Positions 10,601 to 22,165 of a stretch of 64,000 nucleotides of DNA are shown here, piece after piece. The first letter of the stretch is position 1. Each line of letters begins with the position of its first letter. The notes under the pieces were generated by a model that saw nothing but the letters and a program-made list of their open reading frames with translations, ran no database searches and was not told the DNA's origin. Origin of the DNA: Edaphochlamys debaryana (taxonomy: Eukaryota; Chlorophyta; Chlorophyceae; Chlamydomonadales); the NCBI GenBank assembly GCA_016858145.1, contig JAEHOE010000080.1:310001-374000 (forward strand), written 5' to 3'. A program made the translations under genes and the position numbers.

Positions 10601-13600
10601 GCTGTGGGAGGGGAGTGAGGGGAGCTGGAGGGTAAGGCAGGCGAGCGGACTTGAGGGCGAGAGCTGGCGTGACTCTTAACCGCATCCAACTCTGGCGCCT
10701 GGACCTCCCCTGGTCCCCGCTTCTGCCCCTTGAACCACCGCACCACCACCCCCCTCCCAGGTTAACGAGCTGCACTCGGCGCTCTTCCGGGGCCTGTTCG
10801 GCGGCGGCGGGGGGGCGCTGACGGGGCCCATGCCGGACCTCTGCCCCTTCCTGGTGCTGAGGGTGGGTGCCTCGGGGGGGGGGGGGCGCACGGGGCTGGG
10901 GGCATGGACGGGCGGGTGCCGGTGCACGAGTGGGTGCGCGTGTGGGCGGGTGGGACCTGGCACCCAAGCGGCCGTCTGACTTGAACAAATGTGATACCGT
11001 ACCTAGCTACCTACGCTCCTGGGTTGCCTGTCCCCTGCCCCTCCCCCCCCCAGGTGCGCCGCGGCCCCTACCTGGTCCAGGACACCCTCATCCAGATCCA
11101 CCGGGCCAAGGAGACGGACTCGCTCAAGAAGCCGCTGAAGGTGTGTTTAAATGCTCGGGTTGATGCGCGATATCCAGGTGCCAGTGCGTATGGTACGTTG
11201 AGGGCTGCTCGTGTAAAGGTCGGGAAAGCTCAAGAAGCCGCTCAAGGTGGGGGGTAGTGTGTTTGGGGGGGAGCGGGGCCGGGGGCGAGGGTGAGGGCGT
11301 GCGTGCATCCAGCGGTGGGCGCGGTGGGCGAGACATGCCGGTACCATCTTTCCGTCCCCCTCTTCTTCCCCCCTCCCTGTCCCCCCCCAGGTCAAGTTCA
11401 TTGGCGAGGAGGGTGTGGACGAGGGCGGTGTGGCCAAGGAGTTCTTCCAGCTGCTGGTCCGACAGGTGGGGGCGGAGGGAAGGGGCGTGTGTGTGGCGGG
11501 GAAGAGGGGCATGAATCGTGGGGAACTACGCAGGTGGGTGGGTTGGGAGAGCTCGCGGTCGCGATGATCCGGAGCGCATCTGACCGCCGTAACTCCCCCT
11601 CCCCCCTCCCCTCTCCCTCCCACCCCTCCAACCCCCCAGCTCTTCAACCCCGACTATGGCATGTTCACCGCCGACCCCGCCTCCCACCTGCACTGGTTCC
11701 GCCCCTCCCGCCTGGAGCTGGACCTGGAGTTCGAGCTGGTGGGCATACTCATAGGTGCGGGGGGGAGGGGGGAGGGGGAGGGTGTGGGGGTGTGTGTGGG
11801 AGAAGGGAAGGGATTGGGGAGAGGGGAAGGGAGGGCGGCAGAGTGGAAGGGGAGGGGAGAGGACGGGGGCACGGAGCGGAAGGGTCGAAGCCTTCCAGCG
11901 CCGGGGCTGGCTTGCGGGCTCGTCCGCGACTGGTCAGGGCTGCACCAGCGTACCGGTAAGCTTCGCAGCTGAACCGCCACCGCCTCATCCCGCCCAGGCC
12001 TGGCCATCTACAACTCCCACATCCTTGAGTTCCAGTTTCCCTCGGTGCTGTACAAGAAGCTCATGGGCGCAACCGTACCAACCGCCGCCGCCGGCAGCCC
12101 AACCGCCACCTCGGCGCCCGCCACGCCGTCGGCAGCCGCCGCCGCCAACACCGGCGGCGCTGGCGCCAGCATCGGAACCGGGGGCGCGGCCTCGCCGGCA
12201 GGGCCGGCGGCGGCGGCGGCACTGGGGTTGGACGGAAGCCGCTCACCCGGGGCGAGGGGCGGCGCCGGGGAGGTCGGGTTTGGGAGGCCGAGGATCTGCA
12301 CACCGGAGGCCGGGGGCCCCGGGGAAAGGAGCGGCGCGAGGGGCGAGGGCCGGGAGCCGGGCCCGGGGCGGGACGGCGCTGCGGAGGGCGTGCCGCCGGC
12401 GGCGGCGGGCGGCGGCGCCGGCGGCACGCTGGGCCTTGCGGTGAGCCCGCGCGCACGCGTCCGCGCCTGTAGTCTGCTCGGTAGCATACGTCCGTGCCCG
12501 CATCCCTTGCACAGGGTTTGCTCAAATGGCGTGCAACTGGCCACCCCTCAGTGCAGCCAAACACTGCCACTGGGAGGACCATCCCAAGGACTTGGTCCCT
12601 CGCGTGCGCTAGCTGGTGCACAAACTCCAGCCCTCTTCCTTCAACCCTCCCCGCCTCCCCGGTCCCCCCGCCTCCCCTTGCCATTTCCCCCTCCCCTCCC
12701 AGGACCTGCGCGAGCTGGCCCCCGAGGTGGCCTCCTCCCTGGCGCAGCTGCTGACCATGGAGCCGGGCCTGGTGGAGGGGCTGGGGCTGGTGTTCCAGGT
12801 GGGGGGTTGGTGGGTGGGTGGGATTGGGGGTGGAGGACTCGCGTGGGGAGCATCTCTCCTTGCTCGTGTCTCCCCTTGCCTGCTCCCGATGACATCCCGC
12901 TCGGCCTTCCGGCTCCTTTCGGCCCATCTCTCCCTCTGTCCCTCCCCCCGCCCGACCCCTCGCCTCCCACAGGTGGACGTGGAGATGGGGTTCGGGGAGG
13001 TGGAGTCGGTGGACCTCATGCCGGGAGGGGGGGACACGCCCGTGACGGCCGCCAACCGCCGCCTGTACGTCGACCTGTACGTACGGCACCTGCTCGAGGT
13101 ACGGCAACGGGCGGCCGGCGCGGCATTTTGCATGTGCTGCGGATCGCAAGGGATCCTCTAGAAGCGAGGGGTGTTGGAGGCGGGCCCCAGCCCACCTTTC
13201 ACACATCCCCTTCCCTCCCTCCCCTCCCACCCAACCCTCCACCCACCCCCACACACCCCTCAACCCCATCCAAACAGGACTCGATCTCGCTCCAGTTCGG
13301 CCCCTTCCGCCGCGGCTTCCTGCGCCTGTGCGCCGGCTCCGCCCTGGCCTGGTTCTCGCCCTCGGAGCTGGAGCTGCTGGTGTGCGGCAGCCGGGCGCTG
13401 CGGCTGGCGGAGCTGGAGGGGGCCACGCAGTACGACGACGGGTACACGCGGGACTCGGAGGTGGGGGGCGGAGGTGGGGGCGGGGGCGGGGCGAGGACGG
13501 GGGAAGGGCTAGGGGCAGTGGTGGGTGAAGGGCTAGGTGGGGTCTCTCGCTTCACGGCCGCTCGTGCTTCGCATCCCACGCGCGTTCATCCGTCTTCACT

Positions 13601-14392
13601 TGCCTGGCCTGAATCTTCCTTTCCGCTCCCCTCTGTCCCCATCTTCGCTCTTAATCTCGCTCCCCCCTCCCCCCTGCCCCCCCTCCCCGCAGCCCGTCCG
13701 CTGGTTCTGGGAGGTGGTGCACTCGCTGCCGGCCGCCTCGCAGAAGCGCCTGCTGTTCTTCGTGACGGGCTCGGACAGGGTGCCCATCAAGGTGGGGGTG
13801 GGCGGGGCTTGGGTGGGTGGGGGGTGGAGGGGGGCGGAGGAAGGAGGGGCGCAAGGGTGTTTGGTACTGCCCGAGCGTGGGTGAGACCGCAAGATCTGCC
13901 GCGTGCAAGGTCTGCCGGCAGCTCAGTAGTGCTTTTTCCGGCCCCTCATCCCCTTCTACCCTCCTACCCCCACACAAACACGGAACCCCTGCAGGGCCTG
14001 GCGCACCTCAACCCCCCCTTTGTCATCTCCCGCGCTGGGGCCCACTCGGACCGCCTGCCCTCGGCGCACACGTGCTTCAACCACCTGCTGCTCCCCCACT
14101 ACAACAGCAAAGCGATGCTCAAGGTGAGGGAGAGAGGGGCTCCGGGAAGTTCCAGGGCAGCAGGAGGGGAGCTCCGAGGGCGAGGAGCTGCAACGGTGCT
14201 AGGGCCAAGGGACCCGGGAAGGGTAAGAGTCATGCGGGAAAGGCCGTTGCTTCGGGGTCGGGGGAGGCCAGGCTTCAGGACTGCGGCCCTTGACTGTTCC
14301 GTGAGGTCCTGCGCCCTCCTCTGCCGCTGGCCCCTGCGCAGGAGCGGCTGGAGCTGGCCCTACAGAACGCCGAGGGCTTTGGGCTCATGTGA
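7677..14392 (+). CDS. HECT-type E3 ubiquitin ligase, UBE3A/E6AP-like
   Basis: Twenty exons give 977 aa: 7677-7756, 7853-7932, 8019-8158, 8365-8793, 8983-9032, 9193-9294, 9442-9493, 9709-10107, 10436-10531, 10761-10862, 11054-11140, 11391-11465, 11640-11754, 11998-12440, 12703-12798, 12973-13098, 13278-13460, 13693-13791, 13995-14123, 14342-14392. The C-terminal HECT domain (about 511-977) carries VKFIGEEGVDEGGVAKEFFQ, FNPDYGMF, LIGLAIYNSHIL, CGSRAL, YDDGYTRDS and the catalytic HTCFN motif. The thioester cysteine is residue 945 (codon 14073-14075). The end, GFGLM, matches E6AP. It should transfer ubiquitin from an E2 to substrate lysines. Upstream is a Ser/Gly/Pro-rich segment (about 120-215) and an E6AP-like helical region; the AZUL zinc finger of animal UBE3A is not visible. 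A Gly/Ala/Pro insert (about 615-735) interrupts the N-lobe. One intron (8794-8982) is GC-AG. Confidence 0.93.
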
Positions 14393-14409
14393 GGGGTGTG
14401 CAGACACGC

Positions 14410-14417
14410 GGGCTGAG
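14410..14417 (+). repeat. Target-site duplication, left copy (GGGCTGAG)
   Basis: Eight bases directly before the left terminal repeat of the MITE, identical to 14994-15001. It lies 18 bp after the HECT stop codon. Confidence 0.85.
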
Positions 14418-14993
14418 CAGCGTTGCTATCTTCCCTGGGCCGAAGTGCGGGAGGTCCCGCACTCGGACCTCGGGTCCAAGCCCAAGAGTGCGAAAGCGGG
14501 CCGCACTTCGTGGCCCTTGGCGGCCCAAAACGTGCGGCCGCACTTAGCAAGCGCTTGCCGCCCAGAAGTGCGGGAGAGTGCGGTGTAGTGTAGCGGAGGG
14601 CGCGCGGCGTTCTGGAGGCCTGTTCCAAGCGGATGAGTCTGCCTGGCTCTCGCCCTGGCGCATTAGCTGATGTAGGCGGGCAACTGGGGGTATTGAATTC
14701 CAGCAGCAACCCCGTAGTGCATGCTGCAAGTGCATGTGATGCGGGCTGGACGGTGGGGGTGGGAAGGAGACTGCCTGCCCGGCTGGCCGCGCCCGTTCGG
14801 TGGGCCCCCCAGGGGTTGAGCGGCGCCCGCACCTGAGCCGCCAGAAGGCTCAAAAATGTGCCGGCGCGGGCCGCACTCGCAGCCAAACTTTGCTACAAAA
14901 GTGCGGGAGCTTCCGCACTTGAGGCTCTTTCCGTCACCAAAAGTGCGGGATGGCCTCACTCCCCCGCACTTCCGCACTAAGATAGCAACACTG
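14418..14993. mobile_element. Non-autonomous hAT-type element (MITE), 576 bp
   Basis: The ends form a 15-bp terminal inverted repeat, CAGCGTTGCTATCTT on the left and CAGTGTTGCTATCTT read inward from the right (one mismatch). The element is flanked by a perfect 8-bp direct repeat, GGGCTGAG. Eight-bp target duplications and CAG-type termini are typical of the hAT superfamily. Inside, near both ends, the words AGTGCGG/CCGCACT recur many times in both orientations, as expected of subterminal transposase-binding repeats. No transposase is encoded. The intact target duplication suggests a fairly recent insertion. Confidence 0.88.
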
Positions 14994-15001
14994 GGGCTGA
15001 G
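14994..15001 (+). repeat. Target-site duplication, right copy (GGGCTGAG)
   Basis: Eight bases directly after the right terminal repeat of the MITE, identical to 14410-14417. Confidence 0.85.
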
Positions 15002-15298
15002 TCGCTGTGGTGCGGGGGTGCTGGCAAGCACTGACCAGGGCGGTGAGAGGCCGCCGGTGAACTGACGCGTAGGGTGCATGGGAGCGACAGCATTCATGCA
15101 GCGCAGGACTGCTTACAGTGTGGCAGATTTTTTTTAAGAGGATTGGAGGTAGATTGCCTTGACCGCGGGGTAGGCACGAGCACTAGAGGGCGATGGGGCG
15201 GGGGCTCGAACGCGCTGGCACGTACCCTGACGCGGAAGAGATGCTCACGGGGAGAGGAGGTCTGGCACACGTCGGCACATATGAAGGGTTCCTTGTGG

Positions 15299-15303
15299 TG
15301 TAA
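15299..15303 (+). terminator. TGTAA polyadenylation signal
   Basis: First clear TGTAA after the HECT stop (907 bp away), beyond the MITE. If used, the mature 3' UTR would contain the whole element. Confidence 0.4.
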
Positions 15304-15553
15304 ATTGGCCGTTTGTGCAAGAGAGCGCTTCGGACGTCCGGACTTCCTCGGCGAGCTGTCGCTGCGGATCCGGCAGTGCTCCGCGAGCTCCTGCCGCCTC
15401 AGGGGGGCACCCCGCCCTCGTTATCACAATACTAGAGCAGCATAAACACGCACAATACACAGGTGCAAGAGCCGACAGCAGCCCTATCACACGCAGCTTT
15501 CGCCATCCTCGGCCCGACCTCGCTTGAGCTGAGCGGCGGCACAATCCGCAAGG

Positions 15554-18500
15554 ATGGGGACCCCGCTAGAGCTTATCAAGTATAAGGCAGACACTGGTAG
15601 CTTTGAAGCTGGAAAGGCTGCGCTGGACGCACTACGCAAGGTGCCAATCTGCCTTGAAGCTGCGCGGCGCTTGCTTGGAGTTAGCCAGCTCACAGTGCAC
15701 TCGCGTCATATCCCAGCTACATCACGTCCAGGGGCTGCCGTGTCACGGGAGTTCAACCTGCAGCCCCGCCCCCCGCATGCTCCGCAGGTCAAGGGCCCGG
15801 TCGCGGTTGTGGCCGTGAGCGGCCGCGCCCGTCAAGGGAAGAGCTTCATCCTCAACCAGCTGCTGCTGCAGAGCAGCGGGGGCGGTTTCCAGGCGAGTGC
15901 TTTCGGGGGCAGCCGGCATCGTCTGGGGTTCGGGGGCTTCAGACCGGCACGCCCAGGCACTGGGCCCAGGACGGCCCACCTAACCCTCCACAGGACTGTC
16001 CGACACTTTACCTTTTTACTCCATGCCTCAACCTCTACGCAGGTCGGCGCTACCCACCGGCCCTGCACCAAGGGCCTGTGGATGTGGTCGTCCCCGCAGC
16101 GCATGACCGCCCCCGACGGCTCCGCCTACCACCTCGTCCTCCTCGACACGGAGGGCATCGACGCGTACGACCAGGTACGACAGACACAACTGCACTCACG
16201 TACCCCACACGACACGCCCCTCCACTCCCCTACCTTCTCCCTCTTCCTCTCTTCCTACCCCACGCCCTCTCCCTTCCCCTTTCCCCTGTCCTCCCACACC
16301 ATCCCCTCCCCCTATCCCTTCCCCCATTCCCTTAACCCCCTCACCCCACAGACCGCCCAGTACAGCACCCAGATCTTCTCCCTGGCCGTGCTGCTGTCCT
16401 CGCTGTTCGTGTACAACCAGATGGGCGGCATCGACGAGTCGGCGCTGGACCGCCTCAGCCTGGTCACGGAGATGACCAAGCACGTGCGCGTGCGGGCCGC
16501 GGCCGGCAGCAGCGGTGGGGAGGGGGGGAAGGGGTGGGGGTGGATGGGATGGAGCGGGAGGGGTGGAAGGGGGGCTGGCGGGTGGCGGGTTGGCTGGTGG
16601 ATTGGACCGCGGCCGAGCGTGGCAGGTGGGGTGGGGGCTGCGGCGCTGGGGCCGGGTGAAGTACGGGTTACCTGCGCTGGGGGGGAGCACGGAAGGGCAA
16701 GGGGGCAGGGTGCGGCGCCGCATGCAGGTGGAGGCTTTTTGGATCCCCAAAGGGGATCCCAACGCTGCCGTCTCCCTTCCCCCCCCCCCCCCAGGCGGCG
16801 AGGAGGGCCTGGGCGAGCACTCCCCCGCCTTCCTCTGGCTCCTGCGCGACTTCTACCTGCAGCTGGAGGAGGAGAACGGCCGCAAGGTGGGAGGGGAGGG
16901 GTCCACGCGGGGGCCTGGGGACCTGAGGGGGACGTCTTGCTGCTAGCCTGGGGGAACACGCGAGGCCTTTAGGGAGGCCGGAATGGATGGGCCAGGGGCT
17001 AACGTGTGGCCGTGAGGCCGCAAGGTGGAGCCGTGCTAGAGTTGCCTGTGCCCTGGGAGGGCACGCTGTGGGTGGTGTCTCGTGGTCACGGGGCTGGGAA
17101 CAAACATGGGCACGTCGGGGCGCTGCCTCCTGTCTTGTCTCCCTCTCTCCATACTGCTCCCACCGGCTTCCGACGCATGCCCTCGACTCTCTTTGCCCCC
17201 CTCTCGCTACCACATCCATTACCATTCCTTCCTGGCCCCCGCAGATCACCCCCCGCGACTACTTGGAGACGGCCCTCCAGCCGGTGCCCGGCGCCGGCCC
17301 CTCGGTGGCTTCCAAGAACGCCATCCGCGCATCCATCGCGCAGCTCTTCCCGCAGGCAGGCGGCGCGGGCGGGGGGCAAGCTGGGCGGGTCAAAGGGGGC
17401 GAGGGGCAGGCGTGGTCAAGGGGTGGGCGCAAGCACGCATGGCCGAGTACTCCGGCGCGTTGCTCACTTCGGGGCCTCGGGCCGGCCCTGGGTTGCAGCC
17501 CAGGCTTGTCCCGCGAGTGGGAGCTCCTCCAATGCCTCCTCCCGTGGCCAATCACACCGTGCCCCAACCGTAAGCCCCCTTCAACACATACACACCCCTC
17601 CCCCCCAGCGCGACTGCTTCACGCTGGTTCGGCCCATGCACGACGAGGCCGCACTGGCCGCCATGGACTGCCTGCCGCGGGACAAGCTGAGGCCGGAGTT
17701 CCAAAAGGTGTGGGGGGGCGACGGGAGTGGGGAGGTAGGGGCAGGACAACAAAGGGGGCGTGGAGGAATGGAAGCACTGGGGTGGGCGCATCGGACGCTC
17801 AACAGGCGTTGGTGCACTCAGGCTGGCGCTTCCCGGGCAGCTGTGTTCGTCGTCGTCCTCTTGCTCTCCCTACTCACCCAGCCCCGCCCTCCGCCCTCGC
17901 CTCCTGCTACCTCCCCCCTTCCTCCCCTCCCCTCCCCCCCACAGGGCGTGCAGGACCTGATGCAGATCATCTTCCGCCGCGCGCTGCCCAAGCGCTTCGG
18001 CACCACGTGCATGACGGGCCCAGTGCTGGCGGGCCTGGTGGGGGCCTACGTGGGGGCCATCAACGGGGGGGCGGTGCCCACCATCGCCACCGCATGGCAG
18101 GTGCGCGGACCACGGCATGGGTTGGCTACCTGATGTTTTCGCCTGGTGGTGTGTGTGTGTGTGTGACAGGCAAGGCATACGACGGGCCACGGTGGGATGC
18201 CGCTCTAATCCCCGGTCAGCTTCGCCCCGACATGCGGACTGGGCCGAGGCCCGGGCAGGCACCACGGACCCCTCCCCCTGACCTAGGCACCGCTCCGCAC
18301 CCCACCCATCCCACACCACCCCCTGACCCCGGACCTCTCACCCCAGGGTGTGGCTGAGTCCGAGTGCCGCCGCGGCTGCGACGCTGCCGAGGCCGCCTAC
18401 GCCGCCGCCTGGGCCGAGGGCGGGGAGGCGCCCGCGGAGGAGGCGGAGCTGGAGGCCAAGCACCAGGTGGGAGGGGGAAGGACCTCTGCCCCACCACCTT

Positions 18501-21500
18501 GATAAGCTTCGGCACCAGACATCTCTGCAACCCTGGCCACGGACCTGTCGTTCCACCACCCACCAACCCCAGGCCTGCCTGGCCGCCGCCCGGGCCACTC
18601 CTCCTTGACACCCGTGCCACTCCTCCCCCCAATCCCCCTTGCATCACCCCGGTTCACCCCCCTCCCCTCACGTCCCCGCCCCCACCCCCAGGCCTGCCTG
18701 GCCGCCGCCCGTGCGGCCTACGCGGACATCGCTGTGGGCGACGAGGCCATCCGGGGGGCGCACGAGGCGCGCTGGCTGGCGGCCGTGGGGTCCCGATACA
18801 AGGACCTCAAAGGGCGCCGCCTGGCGGAGGCGGCGGCGGCGGTCACGGAGCTGCTGTACGCGGGGGCCACGGAGATCGCGCAGGTGGGGAGGGGGAGGGC
18901 CAGGCGGGTGGGGGGGGGGGGAGCTGAGCGGGAGCGCGTTGCCAGGGGCTTGGGCGGTCTCGGCTTGATGAGGGCAGCCATGCAGGTTGCTTTCAAGGGG
19001 CTGCACGCCGTGCCTACAACATCGATCCGCCCGTGCCTTTTCCTGTCCATTCCCTGCCCCGTGTCCACCTCTTCCCCCCTTTCTGCCCCCCCCCCCAGGC
19101 CGCCCAGTCCGGCTCCGACCTGCCGGCCCTGCAGCAGCGCCTGGCCGCCTTCCTGCAGCGCTACGAGGGCGCCGCCGCGGGCCCCACCAAGTGGCGCAAG
19201 CTGGCGCTGTTCCTGGCGGAGACGTGGCCGGCGGCGGCGGGGCAGGTGGGGGTGCGGGGGGCAGTTGGAGGGGAGGCAAGAGCCGGGCAAGAGGGGAGTA
19301 TGGGGTGGCAGCTACGGGCCGGCCCTGATGGACCCGTGCTAGAGGTCTCCAGCCACCGCCCCAGCATTCCGGCAGGGCAGGTGGAAGTCAGGGGGCTGGC
19401 GGAAGCCTGGGAGGCCGGCGCCTGACCCGGCCGAGGCCCGGCCGCACCGCCCCCGTCCATCTCCATGCCCTCTGTCCCCCTGCCCTCACCACCCCACCCA
19501 CCCCCCCAGGTCCTGGAGCGCCAGGCCTCCGCCGCCCGCTCCGCCCTGGAGGGGGCCCAGCGGGAGGCGGCCGACCTGCGCGCGCAGCTGGCGGCGGAGA
19601 GGCAGCGGGCGGAGCAGGTGGGGCGGGGGAACGGGACGGGGGCTCGGCTGGGGGGCGGGTAGCCCCGTGTGCTGAATCCCTTGAGGCTGCTGTGTGGCTG
19701 GCGGCGGCCTCGCCTGCGGAAGGCTGCGGCTGGCTTTCCGAGCCCTAGGTGGCGCCCGTATCCCAGCTCTCTGCTCGATGTGCCCAGCCAGTCCAGTCCA
19801 ACCCTCTCCGCACGTCACCCTCACGCCACCCCACCCCCGCTTCGCCCATTCCTCCACCCCCAGGCCGAGCGGCTCCACAAGGACGCCTCCTCCTCCGCCT
19901 CCTCGCTGCAGCAGCAGCTGGCGGAGGCGCAGCGGGAGGCGGCGGGGCTGAGGGCGGCGGCGGACCAGAAGGGAGCAAAGGTGGGGGAGCAGGGGTCGGG
20001 GGAGCGGACGGCCGGGGATGCAAACGGAGGGACACAGATAAGGGTGGAGGGAGGGGCTCGGGGTGCTAAGGAAATCACCGCCCCCCTGTACGGTCCCTCT
20101 CCTCCCCCCAGGCTGCCGCCCTGGAGGCCCAGATGGCAGAGGTGCTGGCGGTCAGCGAGCGAAAGCAGGTGGGAGGCACGGGTGCATCAGGTGGGATGCG
20201 GACTCTCAGCACCTGTATGTGAGCAGGGCCGTGGGCAGGCCCCGTGCACAGGCCTAAGCGACTTCGTCCCGTCTGGACACTCCCGTAACCCCCCCACCCC
20301 CCCCCAGGCCTCCTCCAGCGAGCTGGCCGAGGCGCGTGTGCGTGCGGCGCAGGCGGAGCTGGCGGCCAAAGCAGCAGAGATGACGGTGGGGCATGTGGGG
20401 TCTGGGGAGGGTTGGCAGTAGGGAGGCCATCACATCCCCTCCTGCTCTGTGCCGCGCCCCCCACTGCTGATGACCAACCCCGCCGCGTCACCCTCATCGC
20501 TCCCACCTCGACACACACCAGCGGCAAGCAGCCCAGAGCGCTCGGGTGACTGCCGCCCCGCCCTCTTTCCTTCTCCTCCCTCCCTCCCAACCCCACGCCC
20601 CAGGCCTCCCTGACTGCCGAGCGCGCCCGCTCCGACTCCCTGGCCGCTGACCTGGAGGGGCTGGCGGCGCGGTGCAGCGGCGCGGAGGCGCGGCTGGCGG
20701 CGCAGGAGGCGGAGGCGGCCGAGTGGCGGGGGCGGTACTCCAAGGAGGCGGCGGCGAGGGTGGAGCTGCTGGGGCAGCGGGACCAGGTGGGGCGGGGGTT
20801 GGGATGCGGGGTGGGGGGCTTGGGGAGGGGGAGGTGGGGGCCGGGGGTGGAGACATGGACATAGGCAGGGAGGCACTGCAGGGAGGGCGACGTGTTGCTG
20901 GACAGGCGGCGACCGATGAACTTCCCCGACCCCTCGCGCGCCCTAGCCCCCTCTCCCGCCCTGACAAGACCACCACACACCCAACCCCCTAACCCCCCAC
21001 CCCCCCCAACCCTCCCCCTCTCCCTCCCCCCCCAAAGGCCCGCGACGCCCTGGCCCTGCTGACCGTGGAGCGGGACTCTGCGGCCCGGGAGCGGGACGCG
21101 GCGCGGGCGGAGGCGGAGCAGCTGCGGGCGGACCTGGCGGCGGAGGCGGGGGCCAAGGGGGCCATGCAGGTGGGGGGGGGGGACCGCGCCTTGGGCTTGG
21201 GGGCGATCTGGGACTGGTCCCATCACCCACTCCTCCTCATACGCAAGGCGTCTTTGGCCGCGCGGGTTCTTACTCGTGCACCAATGCCCTGCCTCTCCCC
21301 ACTCCCACCCACTGTCCTTCCCCCCCAGTCCCGGCTGGATGAGCTGGTGGCGGAGGCGCAGGCGGCCCGGGCGCAGGCGCTCAGCGGGGGCGGAGCGCGC
21401 AGCCACGACGAGAGTGAGCGAGGCGCGGGAGGGACCCAGCGCAGAGAGCTGCCGATTGCTCCTCACGCGCGGAAAGCCTGCATGCTGCGCGTGCTGCGCC

Positions 21501-22061
21501 CCAAGCCCTGCACGGCGGCCCAGCACGTGCCCCAAGCCCTGCGCCACAATCGCTCTGATCCCCTTTTCGATCCCCGTCCCACCCCAGACTCCCACCCGGA
21601 CGCCTCCACGTCCCCCTCCGCTGCCGGGGGCGGCGGGCCTCGGGTGCTGGGTGACGCGGGCAACATCGCCGGCATGACGGTGCAGGAGATCAAGGACGCA
21701 CTCACGCAGGTGGGGGGGGGGGCTGGGGGGGCATGTGCGGGGGGCAAGGAGGGGGGGCACCACGGCTGGGGAGCAGCCCGACGGAAGGGGTCCTGTGGGC
21801 AGCCCTGCGGGGCTGGGCCCAGACGAGTGGCTTTTGCAGTCGAGTGAGTCGACCGGGAAGGCATGCACAACGAGGAGCCATGCACTAATGCTGCTAGCCG
21901 CGTTCCGTCCACCATCTGCCTCTCCATCCTGGTCTCCGTCATGCCCCCCCACACACCCCCAGGGCGGCTTCACGGAGGAGGTGTGGGCCCTGGCGGTGCG
22001 CAAGCCGGCGCCCAAGAAGGCCGACTGGGTGGAGCTCATGCGGCGGCGCATGCAGGCCTGA
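15554..22061 (+). CDS. Guanylate-binding-protein (GBP) family large GTPase with coiled-coil tail
   Basis: Twenty exons give 794 aa: 15554-15640, 15788-15892, 16043-16174, 16352-16514, 16795-16886, 17245-17355, 17609-17707, 17945-18100, 18347-18466, 18692-18883, 19099-19245, 19510-19617, 19864-19980, 20112-20168, 20308-20385, 20604-20786, 21038-21169, 21329-21413, 21588-21709, 21963-22061. The GTPase domain (about 30-290) has the P-loop GRARQGKS (41-48), the switch I Thr in CTKGLW (T73), DTEG (99-102), the GBP signature AVLLSSLFVYNQMGGI, and LLRDFY with the GBP-typical R-D pair. Family knowledge: GBPs are dynamin-superfamily, GTP-dependent self-assembling proteins. From about residue 470 the protein is Ala/Glu/Gln-rich coiled coil. 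The last 50 residues (MTVQEIKDALTQ ... KKADWVELM) resemble a SAP-like helical end (inference). Introns after 15892 and 17355 are GC-AG. No CaaX box, so membrane anchoring by prenylation is not expected. Confidence 0.9.
18566..18593 (+). repeat. Intronic copy of the exon-10 acceptor and exon start of the GBP gene
   Basis: The stretch CCCAGGCCTGCCTGGCCGCC recurs at 18685-18712, where it is the real 3' splice site and first codons of exon 10. The upstream copy runs into an in-frame TGA soon after (near 18607), so its use would truncate the protein. Confidence 0.65.
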
Positions 22062-22165
22062 GGGGGGGAGGGGGAGGGGGAGGGGGAGGGGGAGGGGGAG
22101 GGGAGGGGAGGGGGAGGGGGAGGGGAGGGGGGAGGAGGGCAGAGGGGGGAGGGGAGGGGGGGGGG
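22062..22165 (+). repeat. G-rich (GGGGGA)n microsatellite
   Basis: About 100 bp made almost wholly of G runs of 4-9 separated by single A residues, starting right after the GBP stop codon. In RNA it could form G-quadruplexes (inference). Confidence 0.8.

Larger units (their letters stand above)
14393..15553. other. 3' UTR of the HECT gene with a MITE, then intergenic DNA
   Basis: Holds the 576-bp MITE (14418-14993) only 25 bp after the stop codon, a T-run near 15127, a TGTAA signal at 15299-15303, and the presumed promoter of the GBP gene that starts at 15554. No gene-like ORF. Confidence 0.5.
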
